Shown here: one piece after another, positions 60,579 through 64,000 of the stretch
How positions within the stretch are numbered: the stretch's first letter is position 1
Layout: each line of letters opens with the position of its first letter
The notes under the pieces: model-generated
Seen by the model: only the letters and a program-made list of their open reading frames with translations
What the model was told of the DNA's origin: nothing
Database searches by the model: none
DNA from: Lachnospiraceae bacterium
Lineage (GTDB): Bacteria; Bacillota; Clostridia; Lachnospirales; Lachnospiraceae
Direction of reading: 5' to 3'
Length of the DNA: 64,000 nt
Assembly: GCA_022793065.1 (NCBI GenBank)
Contig: JAAWCE010000073.1
Location: forward strand, 1-64,000
Position numbers and translations under genes: made by a program

Positions 60579-61304
60579 TCAAATGTCTTCCGGTATCACA
60601 ATCATTTTGGCGTATGCGGGATACTCTTGCAGAAATTGTGCAATAATCTCAGGATGCCCCCAATAGTGCATGGGATAGACCTGCTTTACCGATATTAATT
60701 GAAGGAAGGCAAGGAAACCTTTGGCATAGTATGTTCCAAGTCTGGGGTCTAAGGGCAGGAAAGCGATGTCAATGGTTTTTCTTTTCAACCTTTGAATAGA
60801 TGCAAGATAGCTGCCGGTCATTTGCCGGCGTTCCTGTTCAGGTGTTTCTTCTACTATCCATTCGTTTAAATCTCCGGCGTGATAGAGGGTTCCTTCTGGG
60901 CAAGTCAGGAGAAATGCCACGCCCTTGTCTGTGGAAAGCAGGGTTTGGACATGGGTGTGGAAAGGGAGGGCGTATTCCTGGCTGTGGTAGGCTTTGATGA
61001 CAGGGATGGAACCTTGACTACGGATATCATGGGCATTTTCTGGGGAACAAGGCGTCAGGCAGGCTGGATATCGTTTTTTAGGTATGTCATTGGAAAGAAT
61101 GGCTGTGATATGTTTCATGCCCATGGAAAGCAGCAAGTGGAAGATTTGGGGATTATAATGATCCTTGTGTCCGTGACTGACAAACACAAAAATAGGCTTT
61201 TCTATCTTCAGTTGGGGCAATGTTCCCTTTTCGTAATCAAAAAGATAATATACTTCCCCGGTCTCCGCCAGGAAACCGCTGTGGTGAATGTATGTAATTT
61301 TCAT
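60579..61304 (-). CDS. Metallo-beta-lactamase-fold hydrolase
   Basis: ITYIHHSGFLAETG, VFVSHGHKDHYNP, LYHAGDLNEW. Confidence 0.9.
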   Translation of the reverse strand: MKITYIHHSGFLAETGEVYYLFDYEKGTLPQLKIEKPIFVFVSHGHKDHYNPQIFHLLLSMGMKHITAILSNDIPKKRYPACLTPCSPENAHDIRSQGSIPVIKAYHSQEYALPFHTHVQTLLSTDKGVAFLLTCPEGTLYHAGDLNEWIVEETPEQERRQMTGSYLASIQRLKRKTIDIAFLPLDPRLGTYYAKGFLAFLQLISVKQVYPMHYWGHPEIIAQFLQEYPAYAKMIVIPEDI

Positions 61305-61564
61305 AACAATTTTCTTTTCACTTCCAACTTGAATCAATTTATTTTATAGTTCAGTTTCTTCACATATTATTATATCATTTGAGAATCCAGTGTGCAATGT
61401 ACGAAGTACTTTTCTGTTTCTGTATATTTTTTGAGTAATATTCTTTGATATTTTGTTGATTTTGCCGATATAAATGGTAGAAATAGGAAATGTTTCAATA
61501 ATATTGGGATTGTTTGGTGGCGTTCGTATGGACGGCTTGTCACAAGGATGTGGGAGGATGATCT

Positions 61565-62734
61565 ATGGATGGATTAAAAGGAATTGCCAGGGGTGTATCA
61601 GTCCCCTATGGCAGGAATGATGGGGTAAAATTGGATGTGCCGACTGCGGGTGCGGCGGCAGAAGGGGCGGCGCAGGGGTTTGTGCGGCAGGAGACAGGAG
61701 GCGGGCAAGCGCAGAAGGACTTGCAGGAGAGATCTCAGCGGAGGCCGGAAGAGGAACAAACGCTGCAGGAAACACTGCAGTTCATGCACCAGAGCGGCAG
61801 AACCACAAGGCAAAAGACCTGGGGTATGGAAGCGGAGCAGTCTGTGTGGCAGAAGGTATATGAAGAGCAGTCCGCACAAAATGCAAACAGAACGGTCGGT
61901 GAAAAGCAGGCAGACCAAGAGGCACAAAGGGAGAAATATATAGGGCACAAGGCGCCGAGACCGGTGCGGACAAGATGCAAAAGACACAATGGCAGCGCTG
62001 TGAATCTGAAAGATGAGCATGTGAATCCAAAGACCCAGGAAGAGAAAGTCAATGAGCAGAAAGCGGCCTGGGAGACATGGCTGATGCAGAAAGAAGCGGC
62101 GGAAAAAAGAAAGGAACAGCAAGAAAACAAAAACAACATGATTGAGCGTCTGAGGGAGCAGGCGGAGGCCATTAAGAAGGCCTATGACCCTAAAAAACGA
62201 AAGAATCTCTATGATGCCACACTGGATCTTACTTTGCTTGCGCAGATAGAAAAGATTCCCATGTTAAAAGCAATGCAGTCCAGACTGATGATTCAAATGC
62301 GGTATGTGAAACAAAGCGGTGCGGAATCCAGTGAGATTAGATGTGCAGTGAATAAGCTCAAAAAGGTTATAGGAAAAGCAAAAGCGAAGGTAAAAGGACT
62401 TGAGAAAGAGGCTTTGCTGGAAAAAAAGCGCAAAAGAGCCATTGAGGCCAAACGCAGAGCCAAAGAGCTTGCCTTACAAAGAGAGATTGCATGGCGAAAA
62501 AAAGCCCGGAAAGCCAGGGAACAGAAAGACATAGAAGAAAGTAAAATGGGAATGGGTGCAAATTACGGCGGCCCTACGGGAGATCCGGCACTGGATATGG
62601 CAATGGAAGCGTTTGCCAGTATGGATAGCGGAGCGGCAGCTTTGGACGTGGGAGCTATTGTGGATGTGGCAGTTGCAAATGTGGGCACTGCTGCCGCTGA
62701 CGCCGGCGGCGGAGGAATGGATATTAGTGTATGA
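61565..62734 (+). CDS. Hypothetical highly charged, Lys/Arg/Glu-rich coiled-coil protein
   Basis: 389-aa ORF; charged middle, Ala/Gly-rich termini. Confidence 0.65.
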   Translation: MDGLKGIARGVSVPYGRNDGVKLDVPTAGAAAEGAAQGFVRQETGGGQAQKDLQERSQRRPEEEQTLQETLQFMHQSGRTTRQKTWGMEAEQSVWQKVYEEQSAQNANRTVGEKQADQEAQREKYIGHKAPRPVRTRCKRHNGSAVNLKDEHVNPKTQEEKVNEQKAAWETWLMQKEAAEKRKEQQENKNNMIERLREQAEAIKKAYDPKKRKNLYDATLDLTLLAQIEKIPMLKAMQSRLMIQMRYVKQSGAESSEIRCAVNKLKKVIGKAKAKVKGLEKEALLEKKRKRAIEAKRRAKELALQREIAWRKKARKAREQKDIEESKMGMGANYGGPTGDPALDMAMEAFASMDSGAAALDVGAIVDVAVANVGTAAADAGGGGMDISV

Positions 62735-62762
62735 CAAAATACAGTGAGAAAGAAGGAAGGGA

Positions 62763-64000
62763 ATGTTAATTCACATATTGGTTCATGTAATACAGACATT
62801 GGGGATTCTGGTCCCGCTGGTGGGGTGCGTATCTCTTGTGAGGAAGGTTCAGAGCAGAGCGTCAATGTATCTTCTCCTTGCCAATTTAGGATGTCTGATT
62901 ATCAACGGAAGCTATATGCTTTTGCTTCAGACGGAGACCTATGAAGGGGCGCTGATCGCATTGAAGATGGAGTATTTCGGCAACGTGGTTTTTTATCTGA
63001 TGTTCGGGATGTTCCTATGGTCGTATTTAAGGCTGAAACGGCATAAATGGGTGAAAGTCTTATATGGCATATGGTGTATACTGGATGTGATGCTGTTGGT
63101 GTCCATATGGATTGCAGACGGGACGCCATTGGTATTTCAACAGTTACAGTTTCAGTGGAATGAAGGGTTGGGGCTGGTACTGACCCAATCCTCTCCCGGC
63201 GTATTATTTGTGGTGCGGTACAGTCTTGTATGTCTGTTTTTGTTCTGTGGTATGATTTATACTACGGTGCGGATGTTTTTGGTAAAGGTGCCCATGGAGC
63301 GCAATAATCTTGCTAAGCTGGCGGGGGCGCAGTGCATGATCTGCGTCTCTTTGGTCTGCATGTTGTTTTTTAATTTTTCTTTTGACATTGTACCTATCTG
63401 TGCTTCTCTGTCCATTTTATCCATTATTATCAGTGTACATAAGGATGAATTTTTTGGGATAATGGAGATTGGCCGTGAATGGATTTTTGAAGAAATGGAA
63501 GATGCCTTTGTAATTGTTGATGAATTGTACGGATATTTGGATTCTAACGCCTATGCCAAAAAGGTGTTTACAGAATTAAATTCCTTGCGCAAAAATAAAA
63601 CCGTATCGGGCAAACTATATGAGATGTTTGTGGATTTGGACAGGATACAGCAGATTGAAGGAAAGTATTATAATAAAAAAATTATGGAAATTCGAGAAAA
63701 AGGTGTTTTATCCGGATATTGTCTGTTGCTGGTGGACATTACGGAGCAGTATGTGCTGATGGAGCGGGTCAGACAGGAAAAGGAGCGGGCGGATGCGGCA
63801 AATCGGGCCAAATCTGCATTTGTTTCCAATGTTTCACATGAAATTAGGACGCCCATGAATGCCATTGTGGGAATGACCCAGATTATGCTTCGCAGGCAAC
63901 TGCCGGAACAGGACCGACAGTATCTGATGAATATCCGCAATTCCGGCAATGCGCTGCTGACCATTGTAAATGACCTGTTGGATATGTCCAAAATAGAAGC
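62763..64000 (+). CDS. Sensor histidine kinase, N-terminal 7-TM-type domain, truncated by window end
   Basis: Open frame from ATG 62763 (MLIHILVHVIQTLGILVPLVGCVSLV) to window end; H-box AFVSNVSHEIRTPMNAIVGMTQIML. Confidence 0.88.
   Translation, partial: MLIHILVHVIQTLGILVPLVGCVSLVRKVQSRASMYLLLANLGCLIINGSYMLLLQTETYEGALIALKMEYFGNVVFYLMFGMFLWSYLRLKRHKWVKVLYGIWCILDVMLLVSIWIADGTPLVFQQLQFQWNEGLGLVLTQSSPGVLFVVRYSLVCLFLFCGMIYTTVRMFLVKVPMERNNLAKLAGAQCMICVSLVCMLFFNFSFDIVPICASLSILSIIISVHKDEFFGIMEIGREWIFEEMEDAFVIVDELYGYLDSNAYAKKVFTELNSLRKNKTVSGKLYEMFVDLDRIQQIEGKYYNKKIMEIREKGVLSGYCLLLVDITEQYVLMERVRQEKERADAANRAKSAFVSNVSHEIRTPMNAIVGMTQIMLRRQLPEQDRQYLMNIRNSGNALLTIVNDLLDMSKIE

Noticed and set aside
61598-62122. 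Antisense ORFs opposite 61565..62734 (174, 145 and 100 aa and others)
   Set aside because: Shadow frames caused by biased composition; Ser/Leu/Cys-rich with no domain logic or RBS

Overview
This 64 kb window looks like a low-to-mid GC Firmicutes chromosome, probably a Lachnospiraceae-type clostridium (inferred from gene content, not from a marker gene). From left to right it contains: an AT-rich type I restriction-modification locus in which hsdR, hsdM and hsdS each carry a separate disabling lesion; a TrxR-like flavoprotein without the CxxC; a lantibiotic-protection-type ABC transporter with a divergent two-component system; a compact HTH-PIN-ankyrin / HAD phosphatase / phosphoribosyltransferase module behind an array of TGTGCA motifs; a MerR-MATE pair; a nag/nan amino-sugar and sialic-acid catabolism region with a 105-bp structured direct repeat between nanA and nanE; an HTH protein with 28-aa repeats; galK-galT; a surface-glycan export locus (CMP-sugar synthetase, HMGL-type aldolase, DUF6020, LtaS-like, DUF115, GT2s, Wzm/Wzt-type ABC); an inverted, promoter-bearing duplication of a DUF4422-GT8 gene with one decayed copy; VanW, AIR-synthase-like, Lrp and aminotransferase genes; a coupled three-gene cassette of unknown proteins; a TrmL/gamma-carbonic-anhydrase fusion; and the 5' part of a sensor histidine kinase. 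The strongest novelty candidates are the HTH-PIN-ankyrin/HAD/PRTase module, the three-gene unknown cassette, the TrmL-gammaCA fusion, the CMP-sugar/aldolase/DUF115 glycan set, the structured direct repeat, and the inverted GT8 duplication. All family names come from reading motifs; no database search was run.
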